IMG/VR virus record: IMGVR_UViG_3300020141_000100
Location: 1 to 45,427 of that record
Length of the DNA stretch: 45,427 nt
Reading direction: 5' to 3' (one strand)
Source: a virus
Part shown: positions 1 to 6,652 of the stretch, piece by piece
How the letters are laid out: the number at the start of each line of letters is the position of its first letter
How positions within the stretch are numbered: the first letter of the stretch is position 1
The notes under the pieces: generated by a model
What the model was told of the DNA's origin: nothing
The model's database searches: none
The model's input: the letters and a program-made list of their open reading frames with translations, nothing else
Translations under genes and position numbers: made by a program

Positions 1-99
1 AATTCCCCCCGGTACCCCCACCTTATATACAGGGGAGCACAGTAGTAATACCTGAGCACTGTTTGGTTCTTTCTCACCAGACGGAGCTATTGATAATAC
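1..99. repeat. Terminal direct repeat, left copy
   Basis: Bases 1-99 are identical to 45329-45427. T7-like phages are linear with direct terminal repeats, but an overlap of exactly 99 bases also looks like the k-mer closure of a circular assembly graph. The true physical repeat may therefore be longer or sited elsewhere nearby. The copy contains a CCCC/GGGG inverted repeat around 14-36 and a TAATAC element at 46-51. Confidence 0.95.
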
Positions 100-287
100 C
101 AGTGGCAAGGAGTGGCGATCAAGGACTCCCACGGCCCACGGTAATGGTATGTACTGCACTGCTTGTATGTTGGTGTGAGTGTTGGTGTATTTGCTGCAGT
201 GTAGCCCAGAACTAAGGCTATGACTAGCGGGTTAGAAGGATGGTATATCCGTTGAACTGGTGATAGTATACGCGGAGCGTTGCCTTA

Positions 288-315
288 TTGAGAACAGTTC
301 GCAATAGTGTATAAC
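288..315 (+). promoter_or_regulatory. Candidate host sigma-70 early promoter
   Basis: The -35 box TTGAGA (288-293) and -10 box TATAAC (310-315) each match the consensus at 5 of 6 positions and are 16 bp apart. Transcription would start near 322 and run towards the early genes. T7-like phages need host-read promoters here because their own RNA polymerase gene lies downstream. Called by eye only. Confidence 0.5.
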
Positions 316-612
316 TTAATCCCTACGTAGTTAGTGGGGTTAACCTAGGTAAATACCAATTTATCTGTATGCCCTCCCAGTTACCACAGCAGAGACACGC
401 TATATGCAGCTGAGAGGCACCTACAAGCGCCTACAGCACGGTTGTAACAGTTAATAGGTACAGAGACACCATTGACAGTATTGAGGCGGCTTACAGGCGA
501 TAGTTCATTCACACTCACGCCCAACCTCACACAGCAGCCCTACGGTTCGGATCGATAAGGAACGCTGATGGCATCAGATAGTGGCCTACACGGATCCACT
601 GGGTTCTGGGGT

Positions 613-642
613 TTGACACATCGGCCCTGGTCCTGGTATGTT
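613..642 (+). promoter_or_regulatory. Candidate host sigma-70 early promoter
   Basis: A perfect -35 box TTGACA (613-618) is followed after 18 bp by TATGTT (637-642), 4 of 6 for the -10 consensus. Predicted start near 649-650, about 265 nt upstream of the first early gene. A second TTGACA at 472-477 has no acceptable -10 box. This is the counterpart by position of the T7 A promoters. Confidence 0.55.
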
Positions 643-651
643 AGATGAGTC

Positions 652-812
652 GGTGGGGGGAGCGGCAGTCGCCACCACCAGCAGCACCTCGATAACTTAA
701 TATGTGGTTCGTCACAAGACGGAACTAGCGGTGCGAGCGATCCCGCGAAGTGCTATTGGTTGCAACCCGACCAGGCACTACGAACCAGTTATTAGTGTGC
801 GTTAGCACGCAC
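652..812 (+). other. Three stem-loops in the early leader
   Basis: Three inverted repeats follow the promoter at 613-642. GGTGG (652-656) pairs with CCACC (672-676). AGTGC (749-753) pairs with GCACT (775-779), with an inner TGGT/ACCA stem. GTGCGT (797-802) pairs with ACGCAC (807-812) around a TAGC loop. None has a T-run, so they are not obvious terminators. They would form a structured 5' leader on early mRNA; a role in stability, RNase III processing or regulation is only inference. Confidence 0.4.
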
Positions 813-914
813 TACTGCCGAGCCACAGGCATTGTTTGATCATGGCACACACTTCATTTTCTACAGCATACACAACACTGTGTGCTGTACTCTGTGATAC
901 TGTAACTAACAACG

Positions 915-1064
915 ATGGCTATTACCATTGACCGCAAGCTTGCTGTTGGCATGATTGGTCGTGCTAACACTGGCAATGAACTACTCAATGTCCTTGACAT
1001 GATTATTGAGAGCTTCACCAAGAGCACTAAACCCGAACCTACCACTGACACCATTAGCTTCTAA
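915..1064 (+). CDS. Small early protein, 49 aa
   Basis: ATG at 915 to TAA at 1062-1064. The sequence begins MAITIDRKLAVGMIGRANTG and continues as a short amphipathic helix (NELLNVLDMIIESF) before a Thr/Pro-rich tail. It is the first gene after the left-end promoters, and the next gene starts one base after its stop. I do not recognise the family. Position suggests an early protein acting on the host, by analogy with the small genes at the T7 left end. No domain, signal peptide or membrane segment is visible. Confidence 0.65.
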   Translation: MAITIDRKLAVGMIGRANTGNELLNVLDMIIESFTKSTKPEPTTDTISF

Positions 1065-1065
1065 T

Positions 1066-1308
1066 ATGAACATCACCCAAACACCGATTACTATGTATAC
1101 CTACGAGCAACTGCGTGATGCTGTGCAGGAATGCACCAGCTATGACCTTATTCAACGCTTCAATGATGATATAGAGGAGTATGAGTATGTCCTACTGGAT
1201 GGATGTGGAGATGTAGATGGAGAGCCCTTCTATGATCTCAGTGATGTAGAGAGCTTCATCCGTAATAGTGACCAAGTTGATCAATACCTTTACGATCTCG
1301 TTAACTGA
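1066..1308 (+). CDS. Small acidic early protein, 80 aa
   Basis: ATG at 1066, one base after the previous stop. An internal ATG at 1093 (MYTYEQLRDAV) would also serve. The protein is strongly acidic, with DDIEEYEY, DGCGDVDGEPFYD and SDVESF runs and few basic residues. It has no membrane segment. Acidic small proteins are common among early phage host-takeover proteins and DNA mimics, and the next gene has an anti-restriction-like domain, so a similar role is possible but unproven. Family not recognised. Confidence 0.65.
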   Translation: MNITQTPITMYTYEQLRDAVQECTSYDLIQRFNDDIEEYEYVLLDGCGDVDGEPFYDLSDVESFIRNSDQVDQYLYDLVN

Positions 1309-1333
1309 TTCACACTCACACGCTACTAACACT

Positions 1334-1912
1334 ATGACCACTACCACTGCACCTGTCTTTATGCTCACGGGTGACTCACTCGTTGCTTATGTCAATGAGA
1401 AGATGGAGCTTGTTAATCGCAACGAGCTAACACGCACCGATATGATCAAGGATGCAGGCTACGTCTACGATAGTGGCCTGGCTATGTACACACAGTTCTA
1501 CACCGAGCTACTCAATGCAAAGGGTATCCAACCTGCCACTACCACTGATATTGAGGACAAAGAGTATGACGAATTGAGTAATGATGACAAGGACCTGTAT
1601 GACAAGATCACTGACATGCTTGGCTCACCGTGGACACACGAAGAGACTATCGAGTTCATGGAGGAGCTGGATGACATCGGCATTACCACTGCCAGTGAGT
1701 TCGAGGATTGCTATGAATGGGAGCACGAGAGCTACTCATCCTACGCTGAGAGGGAGTTTGCTGAGTATTGGTGTGTCGAGGTAATGGATGCACGTATCCC
1801 CGACATTGTGCTGGCTGCTGTTGACTGGCAAGATGTGTGGGATCATAACCTGCGCTATGACTTCAGCAGCATCGAGACTGCTAACGGTACCTTTTTCTTT
1901 CGCAATAACTAA
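1334..1912 (+). CDS. AbrB-like / ArdA-like fusion protein
   Basis: 192 aa from ATG 1334; an upstream in-frame start at 1268 would overlap the previous gene, so 1334 is preferred. Residues about 9-66 match the pattern of the cyanobacterial AbrB-like family as I know it: LTG near 11-13, DMIKDAGYV at 36-44, and TQFYTELLNAKG at 53-64. Residues about 101-192 are very acidic and resemble the C-terminal half of ArdA, a DNA-mimicking inhibitor of type I restriction: the order is SEFEDCYEWE, then YAEREFAEYW, an aromatic/acidic VDWQDVW, and a final NGTFFFRN like ArdA's terminal VFR. The two domains are joined by an acidic linker. Inference: an early anti-defence or regulatory protein. The AbrB-like call is fairly firm; the ArdA-like call is moderate. 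Confidence 0.6.
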   Translation: MTTTTAPVFMLTGDSLVAYVNEKMELVNRNELTRTDMIKDAGYVYDSGLAMYTQFYTELLNAKGIQPATTTDIEDKEYDELSNDDKDLYDKITDMLGSPWTHEETIEFMEELDDIGITTASEFEDCYEWEHESYSSYAEREFAEYWCVEVMDARIPDIVLAAVDWQDVWDHNLRYDFSSIETANGTFFFRNN

Positions 1913-1914
1913 TT

Positions 1915-2100
1915 ATGACTGAGCACAACACTTCAGTACGGGTTGATGCCTACACTGACGAGTTCAGGCCCATTATGAAGGCACTCAAGTACGCACTATG
2001 TTGCGATAGTAAGGATGCACTCTTTACTAGGGAGGAGGCAGACATGCTAGAATCCTTCCTTGATAACTTTGTCGACATTGCACTTAACGAAGGCATATGA
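1915..2100 (+). CDS. Small acidic early protein, 61 aa
   Basis: ATG 1915, three bases after the previous stop. The sequence contains EFRPIMKALKYALCC and TREEADMLESFLDNFVDIAL, suggesting a compact helical acidic protein. It has no membrane segment or known motif. The stop overlaps the next start (ATGA at 2097-2100), so the two are probably translationally coupled. Function unknown; placement implies early expression. Confidence 0.6.
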   Translation: MTEHNTSVRVDAYTDEFRPIMKALKYALCCDSKDALFTREEADMLESFLDNFVDIALNEGI

Positions 2101-2264
2101 AGATCAATTACGTCCGACTAATTGAGCATTGCATTGAAGATGGCGTCAATGACGCTATGAACTGTCGCAAGGATGATTGGAGTGATAGCCGACTAAGAGA
2201 AGCTATCATGCAATACATCATGATAGGTATTAACTACTACTTCACTTTTGAGGACAATGACTGA
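2097..2264 (+). CDS. Small early protein, 55 aa
   Basis: ATG 2097 overlaps the upstream stop, and the stop TGA at 2262-2264 overlaps the next ATG. The protein starts MKINYVRLIEHCIEDG and ends in an aromatic, acidic stretch (YYFTFEDND). It looks like a small soluble helical protein. Not recognised. The overlap chain through 2097-2434 and the even spacing support it as a real gene although it is short. Confidence 0.55.
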   Translation: MKINYVRLIEHCIEDGVNDAMNCRKDDWSDSRLREAIMQYIMIGINYYFTFEDND

Positions 2265-2434
2265 TGGCTAAAGCACTTTCACCTGTTCAACGTAAGCTAC
2301 GCCTGGAGCTTGTTGACCTGGCTGCTCAAGGTGTTAGGACTCAAGCCACTGCGGGTTACTATGACGCTGCTCAAGTTGAGTACCTAACTGCTCAATTGGA
2401 GCGCATCTCTAAATTCCTTTGCATCAAGAACTGA
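2264..2434 (+). CDS. Small early protein, 56 aa, coiled-coil-like
   Basis: ATG 2264, overlapping the upstream TGA; stop at 2432-2434. The N-terminus MAKALSPVQRKLRLELVDL is basic and amphipathic, followed by a second helix (AAQVEYLTAQLERISKFL), so a helical hairpin is likely. Family not recognised. Tight coupling on both sides argues for translation. Confidence 0.55.
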   Translation: MAKALSPVQRKLRLELVDLAAQGVRTQATAGYYDAAQVEYLTAQLERISKFLCIKN

Positions 2435-2436
2435 TC

Positions 2437-2601
2437 ATGTACAGTACACACAAAAGCCTGCGCGAGTATGAAGTCACACTCACAAGCGGTGTGTGGTACA
2501 TCCTAGCCTATAATGTAGAGGCAGCTGCATATGCAGCGCTTGACCTCGCCAAACAGTCTATGGTAGAGCTGCTTAATGTCAAACAAACGGATGAGTGGTA
2601 A
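2437..2601 (+). CDS. Small early protein, 54 aa
   Basis: I chose ATG 2437 (MYSTHKSLREYEV); a TTG at 2419 would overlap the previous gene. A short beta-rich start (YEVTLTSGVWYILAYNVEA) is followed by an Ala-rich helix. The stop TAA at 2599-2601 overlaps the next ATG. The pattern, a short strand pair then a helix, recurs in small phage proteins, but I cannot assign a family. Confidence 0.6.
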   Translation: MYSTHKSLREYEVTLTSGVWYILAYNVEAAAYAALDLAKQSMVELLNVKQTDEW

Positions 2602-2918
2602 TGACTAAGAAACGTAAGCCTGACTTCCCCAACAACTGGCAAGAGTACAAGGACTGTGATGATGATGTCTTCATCCCTCATACCTACGAGGAGCTGATGT
2701 CGTGGAAGGTAGCTAACTGGGAACTCCCTGGTTCTATCTGCTGCATCATCCGCACCTCAGATCTTAACACCAAGCGTGTCAAGGAGTACGTCTACCAAAA
2801 GCGTAGTGCTGCACAAGCCAAGGTAGATCAACTCATCAACACACCTGACATTGAGTTCACGGTTGTTGATCACGAATCCATTCACTTCCTCACCCCATCT
2901 GATTACGGTAATGACTGA
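2601..2918 (+). CDS. Hypothetical early protein, 105 aa
   Basis: ATG 2601 overlaps the upstream stop (TAATG). The protein has a basic start (MTKKRKPDFPNNW), an acidic segment (DCDDDVF), and an alpha/beta core containing PGSICCIIRTSDLNTKRVKEYV and IEFTVVDHESIHFL. No catalytic motif is clear. It overlaps the next start by 8 bases. Likely a soluble early protein of unknown function. Confidence 0.65.
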   Translation: MTKKRKPDFPNNWQEYKDCDDDVFIPHTYEELMSWKVANWELPGSICCIIRTSDLNTKRVKEYVYQKRSAAQAKVDQLINTPDIEFTVVDHESIHFLTPSDYGND

Positions 2919-3048
2919 TTCCACCTTTTCTCGTCGTCTTGCTCAACTGATCCAACAAGTCAAGGATCATCCCAATCGTGATGAGATCCTGAAGCTTGCA
3001 CAGGAGCAGCTTATTGACGAAGCAGAATTCACAATCATCAGGAACTGA
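2911..3048 (+). CDS. Small helical protein before RNA polymerase, 45 aa
   Basis: ATG 2911 gives MTDSTFSRRLAQLIQQVKDH, a fully helical 45-residue protein rich in Gln, Leu and acidic residues. An upstream in-frame start at 2851 would dual-code about 60 bases of the previous gene and is less likely. It ends four bases before the RNA polymerase start, so it is probably co-transcribed with it. Function unknown. Confidence 0.55.
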   Translation: MTDSTFSRRLAQLIQQVKDHPNRDEILKLAQEQLIDEAEFTIIRN

Positions 3049-3051
3049 GTA

Positions 3052-5391
3052 TTGGCTACACCTGCACAGATCGATGAACAAGTAGCTTTAGAGCGAGAGC
3101 AGATCAGACAGGGCCTACAACGCCTTAGAGATAACACTCGTAAGCTACAGGAACAAAGCTATGCAAGTGCTACAGTGTATGGTGCAGCCTCTATTGATGC
3201 GCTACTACCAGAGCTGGTTAAGTACATCACAGAGACTACAGAGTATCGACTTAAGCGTGGATCTGGTCATCAGTTCGATGTAATCAAGAACTACGTCTCT
3301 AGGTTAGAGCCTCTAGCATCAGCATCGATTGCCCTTAAAATCACCTTTGATAAGGTATTTTCAACCAAGCAAGGTAGCGATCAGTTACAGGCAGTGTGTG
3401 ATAGCATCGGTCATGCTGTTGAGTCCGAATGTCAGATGCGTCACTATGAAACATCTGCACCAGGACTCTTGGCTGTACTCAAGAAGAACTACTTCCATAG
3501 GTCTATTGGTACACACCAGAAGTTGGTTGTTATCCGCACCCTAATGAACAGGTACGACATACCTACATGGGATAGCTGGGGTAGGGCTAATCGAATCAAG
3601 CTAGGAGCATGGCTGCTTGACTGCATCATGCACACTAGTGGATGGTTCGCTAAAGACCTACGTAGGATGGGTAAGGTAACGATGACGTTCGTAGTACCTA
3701 CACCTGAGTTCCTCGCTATCAAGGACAAGGTAATGTCCGATGCAGAGCTATTTGCTCCGCTTGCCTGGCCGATGCTTATCGAACCTAACGATTGGACGAA
3801 TGATCGTGCTGGTGGTTACCTTCTCAACGAGGTAATGCGAGGCAATGACCTAGTCCGTAGGGGAGACCCCACCCGTATACAGGGGGAGATACCACTGGCC
3901 TTTCTGAACAAGATTCAGAAGGTTGCATACCGTATCAACAGCTTCACATATGAAGTTGCTGAACAACTGAGTGAGTTAGAACGGTCAGTTGGTAAGTTCC
4001 TCCCAATTGTGCATCATACACTACCTACTAAACCTGCTGATATAGACACTAACTACGACAGTAGGAAGGACTATAGAAGAAGGGCAGCAGAGGTTAGGAA
4101 TGTACAAGCACAAGAGCCTAAGAAGTCATGTAGAACTCGCATGACTATGGAAGCAGCCAAGAGGTTTAGGGATAAGGATAGGTTCTTCTGTCCGTGGTCG
4201 TTTGACTACCGAGGGAGAGCTTACCCAATCCCTGCTTTTCTTACACCACAAGATACTGACTTCGGTAAGTCACTATTACTCTTTGCTGATGGGTCGTATA
4301 TGACTCCTGAAGCTGAGTCGTGGTTAGCATTCCATGTAGCAACCTGTTATGGGTTAGATAAAGCTACGATGTCTGATAGGTTAGAGTGGGTGCATAACAA
4401 CATCACACTCATCAGTCGAATCGCTACTGACCCCATTGATTGTTTACCTGAGTGGGAGGTCGCAGAGGAGCCTTGGCAATTCTTAGCAAGTTGCCATGAG
4501 TATTATCATTGTGTCGTCCTTGCTGATAAACAATTCACCTCGCTGCCTATTGCTGTCGACGCAACCTGTAGTGGCCTCCAAATCTTGGCAGGACTCGCAC
4601 GAGATAAGTCCACAGCTAAGCTAGTCAATGTCCTACCTGGTGATAAGCCACAGGATGCCTACAAGGTAGTCGCTGAGGTCGCTATGTCTTCAGTGCCTGA
4701 ACGCTTACGTCCTCACCTTGATAGGAAAAAGACTAAGCGATGTGTGATGACTATCCCATACAATGCTAAGCCCTACTCCAATAGGGGTTACATCAAGGAA
4801 GCATTCCTAGATGATGGCATTGAGCTTGATAAGGATGAGCTAAGCCAAGTCGTTAAGGCTATCCGCTCAGCTATGGATGTGGTCGTACCTGGCCCCATGG
4901 CTGTGATGAAATGGATTGAGACAGAGGTAGCAGCTGCTGTAAAGCGTGGTGTACGTCATCTAGAGTGGGAGACCCCATCTGGCTTTGTCGTGCACCAGAA
5001 GCTCAACAAGAAGCAGTTCCAATCAATGGAGCTACAGCTACTGGGTCGTTGTAAGATGAACGTTGCAGTGGGAGAGACCGATGAGGTTGACCTCAAGCAT
5101 CACAAGAATGCAACTGCACCCAACCTTATCCACAGCCTGGATGCTAGCCTGTTACACTTGAGTGCCCTACGTTTCGACGCACCTATTGCTCTCATTCACG
5201 ATTCTGTGCTTTGTCGTGCAACGGACATGTCTACCTTGTCCGCCATTGTACGAGAGACATACATGCATCTCTTTGCAGAGCATGACTACCTGCGAGACTT
5301 TGCCCGACAAATCGGTGCAGAGTCCGAACCACCGATCATTGGTGATCTAGAACCAGAGACCGTGATCGAATCCACCTACTTTTTCTGCTGA
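3052..5391 (+). CDS. T7-type single-subunit RNA polymerase
   Basis: 779 aa, against 883 for T7. It transcribes the replication and late phage genes from phage promoters. The start must be TTG 3052, because an in-frame TGA lies at 3046-3048; the resulting N-terminus ATPAQIDEQVALEREQIRQG is what I expect for cyanopodoviral enzymes. Visible motifs: DYRGR at 385-389, motif A Asp503 in DATCSGLQ, motif B with Lys562 and Tyr570 (KRCVMTIPY), and motif C His716-Asp717. These match T7 D537, K631, Y639 and H811-D812. The specificity loop differs: T7 N748 corresponds to Glu660, R756 to Lys668 and Q758 to Asn670, so a T7 promoter is unlikely to be its target. It closes the early block. Confidence 0.95.
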   Translation: MATPAQIDEQVALEREQIRQGLQRLRDNTRKLQEQSYASATVYGAASIDALLPELVKYITETTEYRLKRGSGHQFDVIKNYVSRLEPLASASIALKITFDKVFSTKQGSDQLQAVCDSIGHAVESECQMRHYETSAPGLLAVLKKNYFHRSIGTHQKLVVIRTLMNRYDIPTWDSWGRANRIKLGAWLLDCIMHTSGWFAKDLRRMGKVTMTFVVPTPEFLAIKDKVMSDAELFAPLAWPMLIEPNDWTNDRAGGYLLNEVMRGNDLVRRGDPTRIQGEIPLAFLNKIQKVAYRINSFTYEVAEQLSELERSVGKFLPIVHHTLPTKPADIDTNYDSRKDYRRRAAEVRNVQAQEPKKSCRTRMTMEAAKRFRDKDRFFCPWSFDYRGRAYPIPAFLTPQDTDFGKSLLLFADGSYMTPEAESWLAFHVATCYGLDKATMSDRLEWVHNNITLISRIATDPIDCLPEWEVAEEPWQFLASCHEYYHCVVLADKQFTSLPIAVDATCSGLQILAGLARDKSTAKLVNVLPGDKPQDAYKVVAEVAMSSVPERLRPHLDRKKTKRCVMTIPYNAKPYSNRGYIKEAFLDDGIELDKDELSQVVKAIRSAMDVVVPGPMAVMKWIETEVAAAVKRGVRHLEWETPSGFVVHQKLNKKQFQSMELQLLGRCKMNVAVGETDEVDLKHHKNATAPNLIHSLDASLLHLSALRFDAPIALIHDSVLCRATDMSTLSAIVRETYMHLFAEHDYLRDFARQIGAESEPPIIGDLEPETVIESTYFFC

Positions 5392-5392
5392 C

Positions 5393-5962
5393 ATGACACA
5401 ATCCATCCACGTTACCCAACAGCCCGTTATCCTTGAAGGTTACCAGGCAGTGCTTAAACCCTCCAAGTTTGGCTACTCCCTGTCTGCACTACTTGATACC
5501 ACACTCATCGAAGTGCTAGAGGATGACCGCAAAGAAACCCTTAAGTGGGCCGAGTCTAAACTGAAGAACCCCAAGCGTAGCGTTCTCAAGCCCGAGCCTT
5601 GGGAAGAGGTGTCGGACGGTAAGTACAAGACTAAGTTTTCTTGGAATGAAGAGAATCGTCCTCCTGTTGTTGACACTGAGGGCACACCTATTACTAACCT
5701 TGACCTGCCTGTGTATAGTGGCAGCAAGGTAAAGCTTGCCTTCAAGCAGAAGCCCTACATCCTCAAGGATGGGGTTACCTATGGCACTAGCCTTAAGCTT
5801 GTCGGTGTGCAAATCGTTGAGCTTGGCGGTGGTGCTGGTATTGATCGCACCGAACTGGGTGACACTGAGGTGGCTGCACTGTTTGGTCAGACTGATGGCT
5901 TCAAGGCATCCAGCACTGAAGCTGGTGTCGTTGATGATACCGTAGAGGACGACGACTTCTGA
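5393..5962 (+). CDS. gp2.5-like single-stranded DNA-binding protein
   Basis: 189 aa, starting two bases after the RNA polymerase stop. By position and form it matches T7 gp2.5, which coats single-stranded DNA and organises polymerase and primase-helicase at the fork. The body is an OB-fold-type mix of strands, including a KFSWNEENRPPVVDTEG segment and SGSKVKLAFKQKPYIL. It ends in an acidic tail with a terminal aromatic, DDTVEDDDF. That tail is diagnostic of gp2.5, where the last Phe and acidic residues contact partners. The stop overlaps the endonuclease ATG at 5962. Confidence 0.85.
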   Translation: MTQSIHVTQQPVILEGYQAVLKPSKFGYSLSALLDTTLIEVLEDDRKETLKWAESKLKNPKRSVLKPEPWEEVSDGKYKTKFSWNEENRPPVVDTEGTPITNLDLPVYSGSKVKLAFKQKPYILKDGVTYGTSLKLVGVQIVELGGGAGIDRTELGDTEVAALFGQTDGFKASSTEAGVVDDTVEDDDF

Positions 5963-6315
5963 TGGCTTTCCGCTCAGGACTTGAAGAGAAGGTCGCTGAT
6001 CTTCTCACCAACCTGGGTGTTAAGTACGAGTACGAGTCAACTAAGGTACCTTACGTCCTACACTGCAATTACACGCCAGACTTCCTCTTGCCAAACGGTA
6101 TCTATCTAGAAACTAAAGGGCAACTGACTGAGGAGGATCGTCGTAAGATGAAGGCCGTTAAGGCTTTGCATCCTGACCTTGATATTCGATTCGTATTCCA
6201 AGCACCCCATAATAAAATCTACAAGGGAAGCAAGACAACTTACGCCAAATGGTGTGAGAAGCATGGCTTCCTCTACTGTTCATTCCACTCCATCCCTATC
6301 TCATGGCTGACCTAA
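5962..6315 (+). CDS. T7 endonuclease I-like Holliday junction resolvase
   Basis: 117 aa, shorter than T7 gp3 (149), mostly by loss of the C-terminal tail. It cleaves branched DNA and in T7 also helps degrade host DNA. The family signature is clear: FRSGLEEKV with Glu8, then TPDFLLPNGIYLETKG with Asp40, Glu50 and Lys52 as the PD-(D/E)XK catalytic set. LDIRFVF and KTTYAKWCEKHG also match T7 gp3. It starts on the last base of the SSB stop codon, and the next gene starts within it at 6303. All catalytic positions are present, so it should be active. Confidence 0.93.
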   Translation: MAFRSGLEEKVADLLTNLGVKYEYESTKVPYVLHCNYTPDFLLPNGIYLETKGQLTEEDRRKMKAVKALHPDLDIRFVFQAPHNKIYKGSKTTYAKWCEKHGFLYCSFHSIPISWLT

Positions 6316-6443
6316 CAGAAATCCGAGTTGCAGTCAAGGCACTCATTGAGTCACTTGATAAGACTAGCTCCCCTAATGACATTATTGAAGCATTCGAGGA
6401 TGAACTCGATGCCTATGATGACCTTGTTCAATCTCGTTTCTGA
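6303..6443 (+). CDS. Small acidic protein, 46 aa
   Basis: ATG 6303 lies inside the end of the endonuclease gene (13-base overlap); stop TGA at 6441-6443. It starts MADLTEIRVAVKALIESLDK and has an acidic end (AFEDELDAYDDLVQ), giving a helical acidic protein. Its place between endonuclease and primase-helicase suggests a replication accessory role, but no family is recognised. Confidence 0.5.
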   Translation: MADLTEIRVAVKALIESLDKTSSPNDIIEAFEDELDAYDDLVQSRF

Positions 6444-6451
6444 TACTACTA

Positions 6452-6652
6452 ATGACTTACGGAACTGCTGAGTACTACGCTGATGCGTTTGCTGACTTCC
6501 TTGCTGATGTAGATGCTACTAATCCTGCTACTACTGATAACTTGATTAAAGGTTTCTATCTCGCCATCGATGAATGGTTTGAACATCACGATGCACAAGC
6601 CCGAGCATATGCAGCCATCCGACAGCGAGTTCGTAAGACACTTACCGTGTGA
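6452..6652 (+). CDS. Small acidic protein, 66 aa
   Basis: ATG 6452, eight bases after the upstream stop. The first half is acidic and Ala-rich (EYYADAFADFLADVDATNP), the second has a basic end (AIRQRVRKTLTV). It overlaps the primase-helicase start by at least 44 bases, whichever start that gene uses. The protein-like composition supports translation; function unknown. Confidence 0.5.
   Translation: MTYGTAEYYADAFADFLADVDATNPATTDNLIKGFYLAIDEWFEHHDAQARAYAAIRQRVRKTLTV

Larger units (their letters stand above)
100..914. other. Left-end non-coding region
   Basis: About 815 bp with no convincing gene. The short ATG-started frames I read (starting at 145, 568, 639 and 842) give only 20-29 residue peptides with no recognisable character. 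The stretch holds two host-type promoters and several hairpins, listed separately, and sits where T7 keeps its early promoters. I found no tRNA cloverleaf in it on either strand. Confidence 0.75.

Noticed and set aside
472-477. TTGACA as a third host promoter
   Set aside because: No -10 box within 15-19 bases; the nearest candidate is 21 bases away.
720-830. Possible tRNA or tRNA fragment (GGTTCGTAGTGCC on the minus strand)
   Set aside because: T-loop sequence does not fit and no cloverleaf forms; the hairpins there are separate stem-loops.
100-914. Integrase or attachment site, as in some Prochlorococcus podoviruses
   Set aside because: No tyrosine recombinase gene anywhere in the window and no tRNA-like segment was seen.
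854-1054. Minus-strand 66-codon frame at the left end
   Set aside because: It overlaps the plausible + strand gene at 915 and is Ser/Val-rich without motif.
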